Numbered from the stretch's first letter, positions 43,458-53,218 are shown. The stretch: 64,000 nucleotides of DNA from Tenacibaculum sp. SZ-18 (GCF_002813915.1 NZ_CP019335.1:3083777-3147776), one strand, 5' to 3'. Notes: generated by a model from the sequence alone, not told the origin. Made by a program: numbers and translations.

Positions 43458-44585
43458 TTGAAAATACAACGTATTACATACTTATCTTTAGGAACGAATC
43501 GAGGAGATAAATTCAATAATTTACAAGATGCAATTAATTTGATTGCTGAAGAAATTGGAAATGTTGTAGACATCGCATCTATTTATGAAACTACTTCATG
43601 GGGTTTTGTTAGTGATAATTTTTACAATACTTGTATCAAAGTTTCAACTTATTTACCTCCAGAGGAACTCATCCTGCGATTATTGAAAATAGAAAAGGAA
43701 TTAGGACGAATTCGAAAAGAAGGTAACGAATATTCCGATCGTTTAATTGATCTTGATATTCTTTTATTTGATGATGAAATTATATTTTCTAAAAATTTAA
43801 TCGTTCCTCACCCAAGAATGTTGGAACGTAAGTTTGCTTTAGCACCACTCGCAGAGATCGCAAATACTTTAATCCATCCTATTGAAAAAAAACAAATAGG
43901 AATTTGTTTAAAAAACTGTTCAGATACTTCAAAAATATCAATAATTCATACAAAGTTAAAAAGACCCATTTCGATTGCTGAGAAATACAATTATATCGCT
44001 ATTGAAGGAAATATTGGAGCCGGAAAAACGACATTGGCTAATATGATGTCAGATGAATTTAATGCAAAAATTGTACTGGAAAGATTCGCTGATAATCCAT
44101 TTTTACCTAAATTCTATAAAGACGAAGAGCGTTATGCTTTTCCATTGGAAATGAGTTTTTTAGCCGATCGATACCAACAACTTTCTGATGATTTAGCGCA
44201 GTTCGATTTATTCAAAAATTTTATCGTTTCTGACTATTATATTTTTAAATCATTGATTTTTGCTCAAGTTACCCTTCAAAATGACGAGTATAAATTATAT
44301 CGTAAAATGTTTGATTTAATGTACAAGGAAATTGTTAAACCTGACTTGTATGTTTATTTGTACCAAAATACAGAAAGACTACTTCAAAACATTCAAAAAA
44401 GAGGTCGCGCTTATGAACAAAATATTGAAGCTGCATATTTGGAAAAAATCCACGACGGATATACCAACTTTATAAGAACACAGCAAAATTTAAATATTTT
44501 AGTTATAGACGTTTCTGAACTAGATTTTGTAACCAATAAGGAAGATTATAAGAGAATATTACAACAAATTAAAAGTCACTCATAA
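43458..44585 (+). CDS. folK: Fusion of FolK (HPPK) and deoxynucleoside kinase
   Basis: 375 residues, starting at a TTG codon (43458). Residues 1-155 or so are 6-hydroxymethyl-7,8-dihydropterin pyrophosphokinase: YLSLGTNRGDK at the start, YSDRLIDLDILLFDD at 92-106 and VPHPRMLERKFALAPL. A linker follows, then a complete deoxynucleoside kinase (about 178-375) with P-loop GNIGAGKTT, ERFADNPFLPKFY and KRGRAYEQN. The first half makes a folate precursor, the second salvages deoxynucleosides. There is no frameshift or internal stop, so it is a real fusion. A stand-alone kinase paralogue lies at 30607. Confidence 0.92.
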   Translation: MKIQRITYLSLGTNRGDKFNNLQDAINLIAEEIGNVVDIASIYETTSWGFVSDNFYNTCIKVSTYLPPEELILRLLKIEKELGRIRKEGNEYSDRLIDLDILLFDDEIIFSKNLIVPHPRMLERKFALAPLAEIANTLIHPIEKKQIGICLKNCSDTSKISIIHTKLKRPISIAEKYNYIAIEGNIGAGKTTLANMMSDEFNAKIVLERFADNPFLPKFYKDEERYAFPLEMSFLADRYQQLSDDLAQFDLFKNFIVSDYYIFKSLIFAQVTLQNDEYKLYRKMFDLMYKEIVKPDLYVYLYQNTERLLQNIQKRGRAYEQNIEAAYLEKIHDGYTNFIRTQQNLNILVIDVSELDFVTNKEDYKRILQQIKSHS

Positions 44586-44600
44586 CCTCCTTAAAATCGT

Positions 44601-44918
44601 CTAGAACAAGGCTTGTAATTGTTTTTCAATATCCTCACATTCCTTAATGGTACCTTCGCTATAGTTTCTATTTCGAAGTTCATCATTCAATTCATGTAAA
44701 AACCGATTTAAACCAAAGGAAACTTTTATCAACTTACCTCTTTCCTCTTCCGTTTTAGAGTAAGACCATCTTTGATAAACCTTGTCGGCATAATCTGTTA
44801 AAACCTGATTGAATTTAATTAAACGTTGCTTTTTTTGGAGTAAATCATTATCAATAGCAACACTCTCATATGTTTCATTTGATTTTTTTCGCCCCAATAA
44901 AAAATTAAAAAATGACAT
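44601..44918 (-). CDS. Hypothetical protein downstream of gldC
   Basis: 105 residues from the ATG at 44918; a frame 40 codons longer is open but its N-terminal part is unlike protein and overlaps the gldC terminator region. It is a helical, charged protein: SFFNFLLGRKKSN, then LIKFNQVLTDYADKVYQRWS, and ELRNRNYSEGTIKECEDIEK. No family recognised and no signal peptide. It lies downstream of gldC on the same strand, behind a hairpin terminator, so it is probably a separate unit. Confidence 0.6.
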   Translation of the reverse strand: MSFFNFLLGRKKSNETYESVAIDNDLLQKKQRLIKFNQVLTDYADKVYQRWSYSKTEEERGKLIKVSFGLNRFLHELNDELRNRNYSEGTIKECEDIEKQLQALF

Positions 44919-45014
44919 ATTATATGTTTTTGTGTAACTGTACTGTTTAGACTCTAAAACGAGTGCAAATGTTACGCCAGAATTGAACTTTTTTACAAAA
45001 TTATAATTTAATTC

Positions 45015-45064
45015 TAAAAAAAAGTACGGTTTCTCCATACTTTTGGTAAGGAAAAACCGTACTT
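45015..45064 (-). terminator. Terminator after gldC
   Basis: On the - strand, AAGTACGGTTT (45064-45054) pairs with AAACCGTACTT (45032-45022) across a 21-base loop, and a T run to 45015 follows. Confidence 0.7.
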
Positions 45065-45084
45065 ATGAACTTATTATATATTGT

Positions 45085-45423
45085 TTACTTATTAATCAAC
45101 TCTAATTTCTCAGCAAAATAATCACAAAAATCTCGCATAGTAGCACTCATTTTTTCATCATTTGTAGCACGTTCAAAAGTATCTGCCATTGATACTAATG
45201 TTTGATGAAAAAACTGCTTCATTTCATCTACTGGCATATCTTTGGTCCATAAGTCCATACGCAATGTATCTTTTTGTTTATGATCCCAAACAGACAACAT
45301 GATTGCTTTTGAAGCTTCATTAGAAATCCCACCATCTTGCGCGTTCCACGAAATCTCTTCTGGAACTCTATTCTCGTCTAATCCAACATTAAATTTTATT
45401 TCTGATGTATGTACTATTGCCAT
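45085..45423 (-). CDS. gldC: Gliding motility protein GldC
   Basis: 112 residues, full length. The sequence IVHTSEIKFNVGLDENRVPE, SWNAQDGG and KDTLRMDLWTKDMPVDEMKQ is typical of GldC. It is a small cytosolic protein known from Flavobacterium as an accessory to gliding, encoded directly after gldB. Here its start adjoins the gldB stop, so the two are translationally coupled. Confidence 0.93.
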   Translation of the reverse strand: MAIVHTSEIKFNVGLDENRVPEEISWNAQDGGISNEASKAIMLSVWDHKQKDTLRMDLWTKDMPVDEMKQFFHQTLVSMADTFERATNDEKMSATMRDFCDYFAEKLELINK

Positions 45424-46379
45424 TATCGTTTCGGTTTGTATTTTGATTTTTTAAAAATAATATCCTCTTCTGTTCTTAAAAGTTCTGACAAAGATACGTC
45501 ATTATTCTCCATGTAAGACCTAACAATTTGCCAACCAATCCAAACTCCAATTCTACCTGGAGACAAATGATCTTCCCCTAAATAAAACTTTGAAAATGGG
45601 GCTATATCCAAAAAACGTTTATTCAACTTGGCATTCGTATCGTACAACAATTCTCTTTCAATAAAATACTTCCAAATATCTTCTTCCGATGACATCGCCC
45701 AATCAAACTTTTTCTGTGTATACCCAATTTTTTCACGATCTGAAACATTAGGTAAATATGAGTCTAGTACGGCCATTTTTTTACCCTCATATATCATTTT
45801 ATTAATAAAACTGCGCTCGCTATTAGGATTCATTTGTTTATTGATGATTGCGTTAGCCACATCTACTATAATATGTTCTTCCCTATTATTTTGTCTTATA
45901 TATTCAGGAAAATCAATGTAAAATTTATGTGTTGCTCCTAAATAACAATCAAGAGAAATTAATAATAACTCTGAATCAAAAAGAACACGATTTTCATAAT
46001 CGACATTTGTTAGCATTGAAATAACAACTGGCTCCTGAAAATTTTCATCATAATATTTTACATATTGAAAGAGTTGTTCGAGTTGCTTCTCCAAAGAGGT
46101 TAAATTCGGATATATCTTTTGAGTTTCAGCAAATAATTCTTGCTCATCCTTATTCTGAATTTTATTCAACCAAACAGAATCAATATCATGTGGAAAGAAC
46201 ATAGGGTATATTTCTTTAATTTTTGATAAAGTTTCGGGTGAAGAATTATAAAAATCTACATCAAAGCGAGCCAACTTTAAATCAATATTAATATTAGAAA
46301 CATCGACTTCTAATTTGTTTTCGTTTTTACAGGACATAGCGAACAATGTCATCAATGAAAAGTAGAATATTTTTCGCAT
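45423..46379 (-). CDS. gldB: Gliding motility lipoprotein GldB
   Basis: 318 residues with a lipoprotein signal ending FAMSC (Cys17). Family segments include KLARFDVDFYNSSPETLSKI, FPEYIRQNN, and near the end SPGRIGVWIGWQIVRSYM. GldB is an inner-membrane or periplasmic lipoprotein required for gliding in Flavobacterium and linked to the T9SS. It is coupled to gldC and divergent from nadE, an arrangement I recall from other flavobacteria. Confidence 0.93.
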   Translation of the reverse strand: MRKIFYFSLMTLFAMSCKNENKLEVDVSNINIDLKLARFDVDFYNSSPETLSKIKEIYPMFFPHDIDSVWLNKIQNKDEQELFAETQKIYPNLTSLEKQLEQLFQYVKYYDENFQEPVVISMLTNVDYENRVLFDSELLLISLDCYLGATHKFYIDFPEYIRQNNREEHIIVDVANAIINKQMNPNSERSFINKMIYEGKKMAVLDSYLPNVSDREKIGYTQKKFDWAMSSEEDIWKYFIERELLYDTNAKLNKRFLDIAPFSKFYLGEDHLSPGRIGVWIGWQIVRSYMENNDVSLSELLRTEEDIIFKKSKYKPKR

Positions 46380-46387
46380 TAAATAGC

Positions 46388-46395
46388 TATCTTTA
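46388..46395 (+). promoter_or_regulatory. Candidate -7 element of nadE
   Basis: TATCTTTA, a near match to TAnnTTTG also seen upstream of clpP and pnp here, lies 43 bases before the nadE ATG. Confidence 0.4.
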
Positions 46396-46437
46396 CGTTA
46401 CAAATAATAAACTCCGAATTTAATAAAATCGTATAAC

Positions 46438-47226
46438 ATGAATACTCCGAAAGTTGCTGAATACATAACAAATTGGTTAAAAGATTACGCCGTTAATGCT
46501 AAAGTGAATGGTTTTGTGGTAGGAGTTTCAGGAGGAATTGATTCTGCTGTTACTTCAACATTATGTGCGAAAACAGGTTTAGCTACCTTGTGTGTTGAAA
46601 TGCCAATTCACCAAGCACAAAGTCAAGTAAATAGAGCTCAAGAACATATAGCCCAATTAAAGGAACGTTTCTCTAATGTAAGTGATGCAAGGGTAAATTT
46701 GACTTCTACGTTCGAAGATTTTAAAACTGTTGTTCCTGTTGTTGATGCTTCACAAAAATTGGATTTGACTTTAGCTAATACAAGAGCTCGTTTGAGAATG
46801 ACGACTTTATATTATTTGGCGGGTTTACATGGTTTATTAGTTGCAGGAACTGGTAACAAAGTAGAAGACTTTGGTGTAGGATTTTATACTAAATATGGAG
46901 ATGGAGGTGTAGATTTAAGTCCGATTGCCGATTTAGTGAAATCTGAAGTATTTACACTGGGTGAACACCTAGAAGTTCCTGAATCAATTCAAAAAGCGCA
47001 GCCAACTGACGGTTTATTCGGTGATAGCCGCACTGATGAAGATCAGATAGGTGCTTCTTACAATGAACTGGAATGGGCTATGCAAATACAAAATGCAGGT
47101 AAAAAAGTGGAGGACTTTACTGGTCGTGAAAAAGAGGTATATAAAATTTATACTCACCTAAATACTATTAACCAACATAAAATGGTAGCTATACCTGTCT
47201 GTGAAATTCCTAAGGTGCTAAAGTAA
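46438..47226 (+). CDS. nadE: NH3-dependent NAD+ synthetase
   Basis: 262 residues, the short ammonia-dependent form without a glutaminase domain. The ATP pyrophosphatase loop GVSGGIDSAVTS is at about 29-40, and GTGNKVEDFGVGFYTKYGDG binds nicotinate adenine dinucleotide. It amidates deamido-NAD in the last step of NAD synthesis. It is monocistronic and divergent from gldB. Confidence 0.95.
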   Translation: MNTPKVAEYITNWLKDYAVNAKVNGFVVGVSGGIDSAVTSTLCAKTGLATLCVEMPIHQAQSQVNRAQEHIAQLKERFSNVSDARVNLTSTFEDFKTVVPVVDASQKLDLTLANTRARLRMTTLYYLAGLHGLLVAGTGNKVEDFGVGFYTKYGDGGVDLSPIADLVKSEVFTLGEHLEVPESIQKAQPTDGLFGDSRTDEDQIGASYNELEWAMQIQNAGKKVEDFTGREKEVYKIYTHLNTINQHKMVAIPVCEIPKVLK

Positions 47227-47593
47227 ATTTGCAGATACCATTACCTGCTTGATTTTTTTGTAAGCCCTCTTTTTGTGCCCGTTAGAAATTTGAAATGGTA
47301 ATTCTATTAACAATAGAATTAACTTGCCTATTTGAAGCAATTTTCTCATAGTTTTTGATTTAGTTTTATTTCTGTCTCTTTTCTTTAGGGGATGTCAAGG
47401 TACTAAAAAATAATTGGTATTGTGAAATTATTATCTATTTTTTATTGTTTTTTGATTTTAAAATCAAAATTTTGAATATAAATCATTCTTCTTGTTAATT
47501 TTAGAAGAATAATACAAACTACCTTACAAAGATATTCAATAAGAAAATAGTTAAAAACAAGAGAATCCCCCCTTTTTACTGAGGAAAAAGACG
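47227..47593. other. Intergenic stretch without supported gene
   Basis: AT-rich sequence between nadE and dnaG. A 43-codon frame on the - strand (47218-47349) overlaps the end of nadE and is not convincing. No hairpin with a T run was seen at the nadE end. Confidence 0.5.
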
Positions 47594-49573
47594 TTAAACT
47601 ACACGATTTAGCTTCTCGTAAAGTAATTTTTTAAGCTCTATATAATTTGCTACCTCCTCAAAATCAAGCGATTTATCTTCATCTTTACTTTCTTGAGCCT
47701 CCCTAATTATAGCATTAATTTTAATTTCAATCAACACTCTTCTTAGATTCAAAATTGCATCAGTTACTAATTTTGGAAGAATCTTCTGAGTGGCAGTTAC
47801 AAACACTTCCTTCCTTTCCCAATCACTTAACTCATACTTTTCTTCGTCCATCAAAATGTTGGTAACCAGACTAGAAACTAAACCATTTTCACTAGCTATT
47901 AGCTTATCAATTGAAATTTGCTCATCTTGATTTAGTTGATGAATAATTTCATAATAAACATCTCGGAAAGTTCCATTAGTAAACTCAATTTCATCTTCTT
48001 GTAGATTCAGATATAACTCGTTTGAAACTGTATTTGTATATTCTTCTTTTTCAATTGTTGGACGTCCATATTTGTCTTGTGAATGTACCCAATTTACCAA
48101 TTCAATCTCTTCGTTACCAAAAAGCAATAAAATTCTAATAATCTCCTGTTCTAAAAGAAATAAACTATTTATTTTTGGTTTTTTTGGTTCTTCTCGAACT
48201 GGTTTTAATTGCGTTGTAGTAGTATTCGAATATCGATCTCCCTTTGATCGATCTTTTTGTCCTTTATGAATTAATTGAGCGAGTTCGCTAAAAATTACCC
48301 TTTCAGAAATATCCATTATACGTGCACATTCTTGAACGTATACTTCCCTTTGAATTCCATCTGGAATTTTAGAAATACTCGTTACAATATCTCTAATCAA
48401 ACCTGCTTTTTTAACAGGATCATTTTGTGCCTCTCTCATTAATAAAGACACTTTAAACTCGATAAAATCTTGAGCTTTTTCTTCTAAATATTTCTTTAAT
48501 TCAGCATCTGAATTCGCTTTTGCAAAACTATCGGGATCTTCACCATCTGGAAAAGTCACAACTCGAACATTCATTCCTTGTTCAAGAATCAAGTCAATAC
48601 CTCTTAAAGATGCTCTAATTCCGGCGGCATCACCATCAAAAAGAACCGTAATATTATTTGTTAATCGGTTAATTAAGCGAATTTGTTCAGGGGTTAAAGC
48701 CGTTCCCGAAGAAGCTACAACATTCTCAATTCCGGACTGATGAAATGAAATTACATCTGTATAGCCTTCTACTAAAAAACAATTGTCTTGTTTGGCAATT
48801 TCCTTTTTTGCTTGATACAAACCGTATAAGATTTTACTCTTGTGGTAAATATCACTTTCAGGAGAATTTAAATACTTAGCAGCTTTTTTGTCGTTAGTTA
48901 ATATTCTTCCTCCAAACCCAAGAATCCTACCAGACATACTGTGAATTGGAAACATAACTCTACCCTTAAAACGGTCGAACATTCTATCTTTTTCACCACC
49001 TTCTTTTACAATTGTGAGTCCGGTAGATTTTAAGTATTTAATGTCGTAACCTTTCTCTAAAGCTGCATTTGTGAAGTTACTCCATTCATCTTTACAATAT
49101 CCAAGATCAAACTTTTCAATAGTATCTTCTCTAAAACCTCTTTCTTTGAAGTATGATAACCCAATTGCTCTTCCTTTTTGTGTATTCATTAACACATCAT
49201 GGAAATAATCTTTAGCGAACTTAGAAACTAAGAACATACTTTCTCGTTCATTTACTTGCTTCTTTTGTTCTTCGCTTTGTTCCGTTTCTTCAATTTCAAC
49301 ATTATACTTTTTAGCGAGCCATTTAATAGCCTCTGGATACGAAAAGTGTTCGTGTTCCATTAAAAAAGTAATAACATTTCCTCCTTTTCCGGTACTAAAA
49401 TCTTTCCAAATTTGTTTGACAGGAGAAACCATAAAAGACGGAGTTTTTTCGTCAGTAAACGGACTTAGTCCCTTAAAGTTACTTCCTGATTTTTTCAATT
49501 GGACAAACTCCCCTATTACCTCCTCTAAACGAGCAGTCTCAAAAACTTGATCTATGGTTTGTTTGGATATCAT
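47594..49573 (-). CDS. dnaG: DNA primase, zinc-ligand-free variant
   Basis: 659 residues. The N-terminal CHC2 region is recognisable (SGSNFKGLSPFTDEKTPSF, IWKDFSTGKGGN) but all four zinc ligands are replaced: Cys/His to Ser and Thr in GLSPFT, and both later Cys to Asp and Thr in KDFSTG. The RNA polymerase core is intact (FPIHSMSGRILGFGGR, then the TOPRIM residues FLVEGYTDV and VLFDGDAAGIRAS). The C-terminal helicase-binding part is divergent. It makes primers for replication. The gene lies behind clpX on the same strand, separated by a terminator. Confidence 0.94.
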   Translation of the reverse strand: MISKQTIDQVFETARLEEVIGEFVQLKKSGSNFKGLSPFTDEKTPSFMVSPVKQIWKDFSTGKGGNVITFLMEHEHFSYPEAIKWLAKKYNVEIEETEQSEEQKKQVNERESMFLVSKFAKDYFHDVLMNTQKGRAIGLSYFKERGFREDTIEKFDLGYCKDEWSNFTNAALEKGYDIKYLKSTGLTIVKEGGEKDRMFDRFKGRVMFPIHSMSGRILGFGGRILTNDKKAAKYLNSPESDIYHKSKILYGLYQAKKEIAKQDNCFLVEGYTDVISFHQSGIENVVASSGTALTPEQIRLINRLTNNITVLFDGDAAGIRASLRGIDLILEQGMNVRVVTFPDGEDPDSFAKANSDAELKKYLEEKAQDFIEFKVSLLMREAQNDPVKKAGLIRDIVTSISKIPDGIQREVYVQECARIMDISERVIFSELAQLIHKGQKDRSKGDRYSNTTTTQLKPVREEPKKPKINSLFLLEQEIIRILLLFGNEEIELVNWVHSQDKYGRPTIEKEEYTNTVSNELYLNLQEDEIEFTNGTFRDVYYEIIHQLNQDEQISIDKLIASENGLVSSLVTNILMDEEKYELSDWERKEVFVTATQKILPKLVTDAILNLRRVLIEIKINAIIREAQESKDEDKSLDFEEVANYIELKKLLYEKLNRVV

Positions 49574-49584
49574 ACTTTAAAGAT

Positions 49585-49618
49585 AAAAAACCTCGCAAAT
49601 ATAAGATTTGCGAGGTTT
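49585..49618 (-). terminator. Terminator after clpX
   Basis: On the - strand, AAACCTCGCAAAT (49618-49606), loop CTTAT, ATTTGCGAGGTTT (49600-49588), then T to 49585. Thirteen pairs. Confidence 0.85.
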
Positions 49619-49637
49619 ATTCAATATTTTTTATGTT

Positions 49638-50876
49638 TTAAGACGCCGCTTTTAGTTTTTGAAGTGCTTTTTTAGTAAGCTTCTCTTCAGCATAGTCTTT
49701 AGTTACTTCAAAATCTTTAATATCAGAACCAGGTAACTCAAACATTGCATCTGTTAAAATTGCTTCACATAAAGAACGTAAACCACGCGCTCCTAAACGA
49801 TATTCAACAGCCATATCAACTATATATTGCAATGCATCTTCGGTCATTGAAAAATCTACATCATCCATTTTAAACAATTTTGTGTATTGCTTAATAATAG
49901 AATTCTTTGGCTCGGTTAAAATTGCTCTTAATGTTTTAGCATCAAGTGGATTCATATAACTTAATACTGGTAAGCGACCTATTATCTCTGGAATTAGACC
50001 AAAAGATTTTAAATCTGCCGGAATAATATATTGTAATAAATTTTCCTCATCGATTTTATCCTCATCAATTGAAGCACTGTAGCCAACAGCTTGCATATTT
50101 AAACGCTTACTTATGATTCTATCGATTCCTGAAAATGCTCCACCAGCAACAAAAAGAATATCTTTTGTATTCACTTGAATAAACTTTTGTTCTGGATGCT
50201 TTCTTCCTCCTTTTGGAGCTACATTTACTACGGCACCTTCAAGCAATTTTAATAACGCTTGTTGCACACCTTCTCCAGAAACATCTCTAGTTATCGATGG
50301 ATTATCACCTTTACGAGCTATTTTATCAATTTCATCGATAAAAACAATACCACGTTCTGCTTTTTCAACGTCATAATCGGCAGCTTGTAATAATCTGCTT
50401 AAAATACTTTCCACATCTTCACCAACATAACCAGCTTGTGTTAAAACAGTCGCATCTACAATAGAAAATGGTACGTTTAACATTCTCGCAATTGTTCTTG
50501 CAACTAATGTTTTACCCGTTCCTGTTTCTCCTACTAATACAATATTTGATTTTTCAATCTCTACACCATCTGAAGGTGCTTTTGCTTGTAATAATCTTTT
50601 ATAGTGATTATAAACTGCCACAGACATAGCTTTCTTAGTTTGCTCTTGTCCCACGATATATTCATCTAAAAATGATTTTATCTCAATTGGTTTTTTAAGA
50701 ATTAAATCATTTGAAAGACTTGTTGTTTTCGCCTCTGCTATCTCCTCTTGTACAATTCCGTAAGCTTGCTCAATACATTTATCGCAGATGTGGGCATCCA
50801 TACCCGCAATTAGTAAATCTGTTTCCGCTTTTTTTCGCCCACAAAACGAACATTCTAAATTTTGATCTTGTGACAT
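49638..50876 (-). CDS. clpX: ATP-dependent Clp protease ATP-binding subunit ClpX
   Basis: 412 residues. The N-terminal zinc-binding domain has all four Cys (CSFCG and ICDKC). The AAA+ domain has Walker A GETGTGKT, Walker [12 protein letters not shown], the pore loop near [10 protein letters not shown] and the sensor Arg in RLGARGLRS. It unfolds tagged substrates and feeds them to ClpP. It lies 51 bases downstream of clpP, so both are likely on one transcript. Confidence 0.97.
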   Translation of the reverse strand: MSQDQNLECSFCGRKKAETDLLIAGMDAHICDKCIEQAYGIVQEEIAEAKTTSLSNDLILKKPIEIKSFLDEYIVGQEQTKKAMSVAVYNHYKRLLQAKAPSDGVEIEKSNIVLVGETGTGKTLVARTIARMLNVPFSIVDATVLTQAGYVGEDVESILSRLLQAADYDVEKAERGIVFIDEIDKIARKGDNPSITRDVSGEGVQQALLKLLEGAVVNVAPKGGRKHPEQKFIQVNTKDILFVAGGAFSGIDRIISKRLNMQAVGYSASIDEDKIDEENLLQYIIPADLKSFGLIPEIIGRLPVLSYMNPLDAKTLRAILTEPKNSIIKQYTKLFKMDDVDFSMTEDALQYIVDMAVEYRLGARGLRSLCEAILTDAMFELPGSDIKDFEVTKDYAEEKLTKKALQKLKAAS

Positions 50877-50927
50877 TTTATTATTCTATAACTACTTTTA
50901 ATTCTTACTTCACCTCTATACAAAAAA

Positions 50928-51602
50928 CTACTTTCTGCTTAGAATCTCATCAATCATTCCGTATTCTTTAGCCTCATTAGCTTTCATCCAATAGTCACGA
51001 TCAGAATCTTCATGTACTTTATCGTAAGGCTGCCCAGAATGCTTAGAAATAATATCGTATAATTCTTTCTTTAGCTTTCCTATTTCCTTAACAGTAATTT
51101 CCATATCAGAAGCTTGACCTTGCGCTCCACCTAGAGGTTGGTGAATCATAATTCTTGAATGAGGTAATGCTGATCTTTTTCCTTTCTCTCCTGCACACAT
51201 TAAAACAGCTCCCATTGATGCTGCTATACCTGTGCAAATAGTTGCTACATCTGGTTTAATGAATTGCATTGTATCATAAATCCCTAATCCTGCATAAACT
51301 CCTCCTCCTGGTGAATTGATATATATGGAAATATCTTTGTTGGCATCAGCGCTTTCCAAAAATAATAATTGAGCTTGTATGATATTAGCAACCTGATCAT
51401 TAATACCTGTTCCTAGAAAGATAATTCTATCCATCATTAAACGAGAAAATACGTCCATTTGAGTGATATTCAATTGACGCTCTTCCATAATATTTGGAGT
51501 AAGCCCAGTTGGAGACATCGCGCTTACTATTTTATTATAATACGTACTACTAATCCCATGGTGCTTAGTAGCGTACTTTTCGAATTCTTTTCCGTAATCC
51601 AT
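50928..51602 (-). CDS. clpP: ATP-dependent Clp protease proteolytic subunit
   Basis: 224 residues. Catalytic Ser lies in GIAASMGAVLMCAG, His in RIMIHQPLGGAQGQASDMEI and Asp in DSDRDYWM. The N-terminal propeptide-like region is longer than in most (about 30 residues before MEERQLNITQMDVF). It forms the double heptamer protease core with ClpX, encoded next. A good promoter lies upstream. The trigger factor gene that often precedes clpP is not in this window. Confidence 0.97.
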   Translation of the reverse strand: MDYGKEFEKYATKHHGISSTYYNKIVSAMSPTGLTPNIMEERQLNITQMDVFSRLMMDRIIFLGTGINDQVANIIQAQLLFLESADANKDISIYINSPGGGVYAGLGIYDTMQFIKPDVATICTGIAASMGAVLMCAGEKGKRSALPHSRIMIHQPLGGAQGQASDMEITVKEIGKLKKELYDIISKHSGQPYDKVHEDSDRDYWMKANEAKEYGMIDEILSRK

Positions 51603-51633
51603 TATTTAGATTTTGTTTAAAATTTACAAAGGC

Positions 51634-51665
51634 TAAAGATACGGAAGTTTTTATTCGTTGACAAA
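51634..51665 (-). promoter_or_regulatory. Promoter of clpP-clpX
   Basis: On the - strand TTTG (51665-51662), 20 bases, then TATCTTTA (51641-51634), one mismatch from TAnnTTTG. Transcription would start near 51627, about 25 bases before the clpP ATG. Confidence 0.65.
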
Positions 51666-51748
51666 CCAACGGTAATCAGCAGTAATTAAGGTAATATGTA
51701 AATTCAAACGAATACATACATTGATTCGCCATCCATATTATAATTTAT

Positions 51749-51877
51749 TTATCTTGAAAAAAATAATATCTTACAATCATAGCACTTAAATTTCTTCTTA
51801 TTAAAAAACCACATTCTTTCTAATAACTTTCTTCGTTTTCTCGTTACAGCCCCTGAGTTACATCTTGGACAATTCAT
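51749..51877 (-). CDS. Small zinc-ribbon protein (42 residues)
   Basis: A complete short frame from ATG (51877) to TAA (51749). It has two CxxC pairs: NCPRCN at residues 2-7 and KCYDCK at 31-36, separated by a basic helix-like segment (TRKRRKLLERMWFFNKKKF). This is the form of a minimal zinc ribbon. The basic residues suggest nucleic-acid binding, but that is inference. It lies upstream of clpP on the same strand. Small size limits certainty, yet paired CxxC motifs in one intact frame are unlikely by chance. Confidence 0.65.
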   Translation of the reverse strand: MNCPRCNSGAVTRKRRKLLERMWFFNKKKFKCYDCKILFFSR

Positions 51878-51958
51878 TATTGAACTACTTTTGGATTTAA
51901 AACTTCAAATAATACAAAAATTAATAAGCCAAATAAAAAAATATACGAATGTTAGTTT

Positions 51959-52273
51959 TTGCCTTCTGAAATGCACAATATTGAATATGTAAAAAACGTG
52001 ATAACAAAAACTAACAGCCCAGTAAATAAAAAACAAATTCCTAGATTACCTATTATTGATTTGTTGTATAACTCAAAAAATGACGTCAGTTTTTTAATTA
52101 ACTTAAAAAATCGAATGAAGTCAAGAACAAATTCTCATGATAGTTTTGTCCTTGGGTTCGGATTCTTTTTTGATCTATTTTGTTCAATACTTTTAAAATC
52201 TCCCTTAACCACATTCTTTATTAGTGATAAAATATCATCAATTATTATTTTCTTGCGAGAGTTTAATTCATAA
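51959..52273 (+). CDS. Doubtful hypothetical protein
   Basis: A 104-codon frame in a gene-poor, AT-rich stretch. The first half is polar (KNVITKTNSPVNKKQIPRLP) and the second hydrophobic (GFGFFFDLFCSILLKSPLTT). There is no family match, no promoter and no neighbour in the same direction. It could be the remains of a gene or a chance frame. Confidence 0.2.
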   Translation: MPSEMHNIEYVKNVITKTNSPVNKKQIPRLPIIDLLYNSKNDVSFLINLKNRMKSRTNSHDSFVLGFGFFFDLFCSILLKSPLTTFFISDKISSIIIFLREFNS

Positions 52274-52829
52274 TTGTTTTACGTAGCGTTTCACCTTGTT
52301 ATTTTTCCATAGCTTTTAGTCATCTTTGTTGTACTCCTTAAAACATTTAGTAAACTAAATTAAAAGCATTATACTATCATATTTTTTTTCAATTTAATAG
52401 ATAGAATATTTTTCACTTAAGATTTCTTACTTGAACATTTCATTTTCTAATCCATTTACAAGCTCGATGATTTTTAGATGCTTCTATTTATTAAACACTA
52501 ATATAAAACTGGAAAAGTATATATCAAAGAGTGATTTTAAAAGCTCCATTTACATTTCACTGTTATGAATAATCTAAGCTTTTACAAAACAAACCTTTGT
52601 AATATGCCTCGTATAAGTATTTTCTAAATAAAAAGGTAAAATCTATATATTTAAAAAGAAATACATAATTCTTAAACATTTTCTATTAAAAATAAGACTT
52701 AAGGAAGCCAATTAAAATATTATTACACTCATCATTTTTTTGAGAGAAGTTAGAAGACTACAGATTGATTTTTTATCATTTTTTCATATTTTTCTTGACA
52801 GCAATAAAAAATCATGTCATTTTAAACTT

Positions 52830-53155
52830 CATTAAGTTTTATCAACATAACTAAACATGTTATAACGATTTCCTGAATTTTAGCGTAGTTATGTTCATTA
52901 GTAATTGCTCTATTGATGATAGTAACGGCCTTTTGCAAGTCATTCAAAAATCAACATAAAATACAATATCTACTCATACAGGACCAACAATATCATTATT
53001 CGCTTTTAGTAGATTACCAAGACAAGGTAAAAATCTGAAGCGTTATCTATAATTACCATGCTCTTCAATAAAAATTCCATTTGATGCAGAATATGTACTT
53101 TATCATCTGGAACATCATTATCTTGTATTGGCGAATAAGCTTCATAATAAAAGAA
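52830..53155 (-). pseudogene. Decayed coding remnant between clpP and nqrF
   Basis: On the - strand a 48-codon stretch reads YYEAYSPIQDNDVPDDKVHI, then LHQMEFLLKSMVIIDNASDF before a stop. Further on, in another frame, DLQKAVTIINRAITNEHNYA follows. Both look like protein. They suggest a gene broken by frameshifts. No family recognised. The rest of 52274-52830 shows nothing I can support. Confidence 0.3.
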
Positions 53156-53190
53156 TTAATACAAGAGTTCCCACAATAATTTGAATAAAT

Positions 53191-53218
53191 AAAAAACCAG
53201 CAAAATTGCTGGTTTTTT
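53191..53218 (-). terminator. Terminator after nqrF
   Basis: AAAAAACCAGCA (53191-53202), short loop, TGCTGGTTTTTT to 53218. Nearly perfect dyad with A and T runs on both sides, placed 23 bases beyond the nqrF stop. Confidence 0.85.

Noticed and set aside
47218..47349. 43-codon basic frame on the - strand after nadE
   Set aside because: It overlaps the end of nadE, has no family match or promoter, and is within the range of chance.
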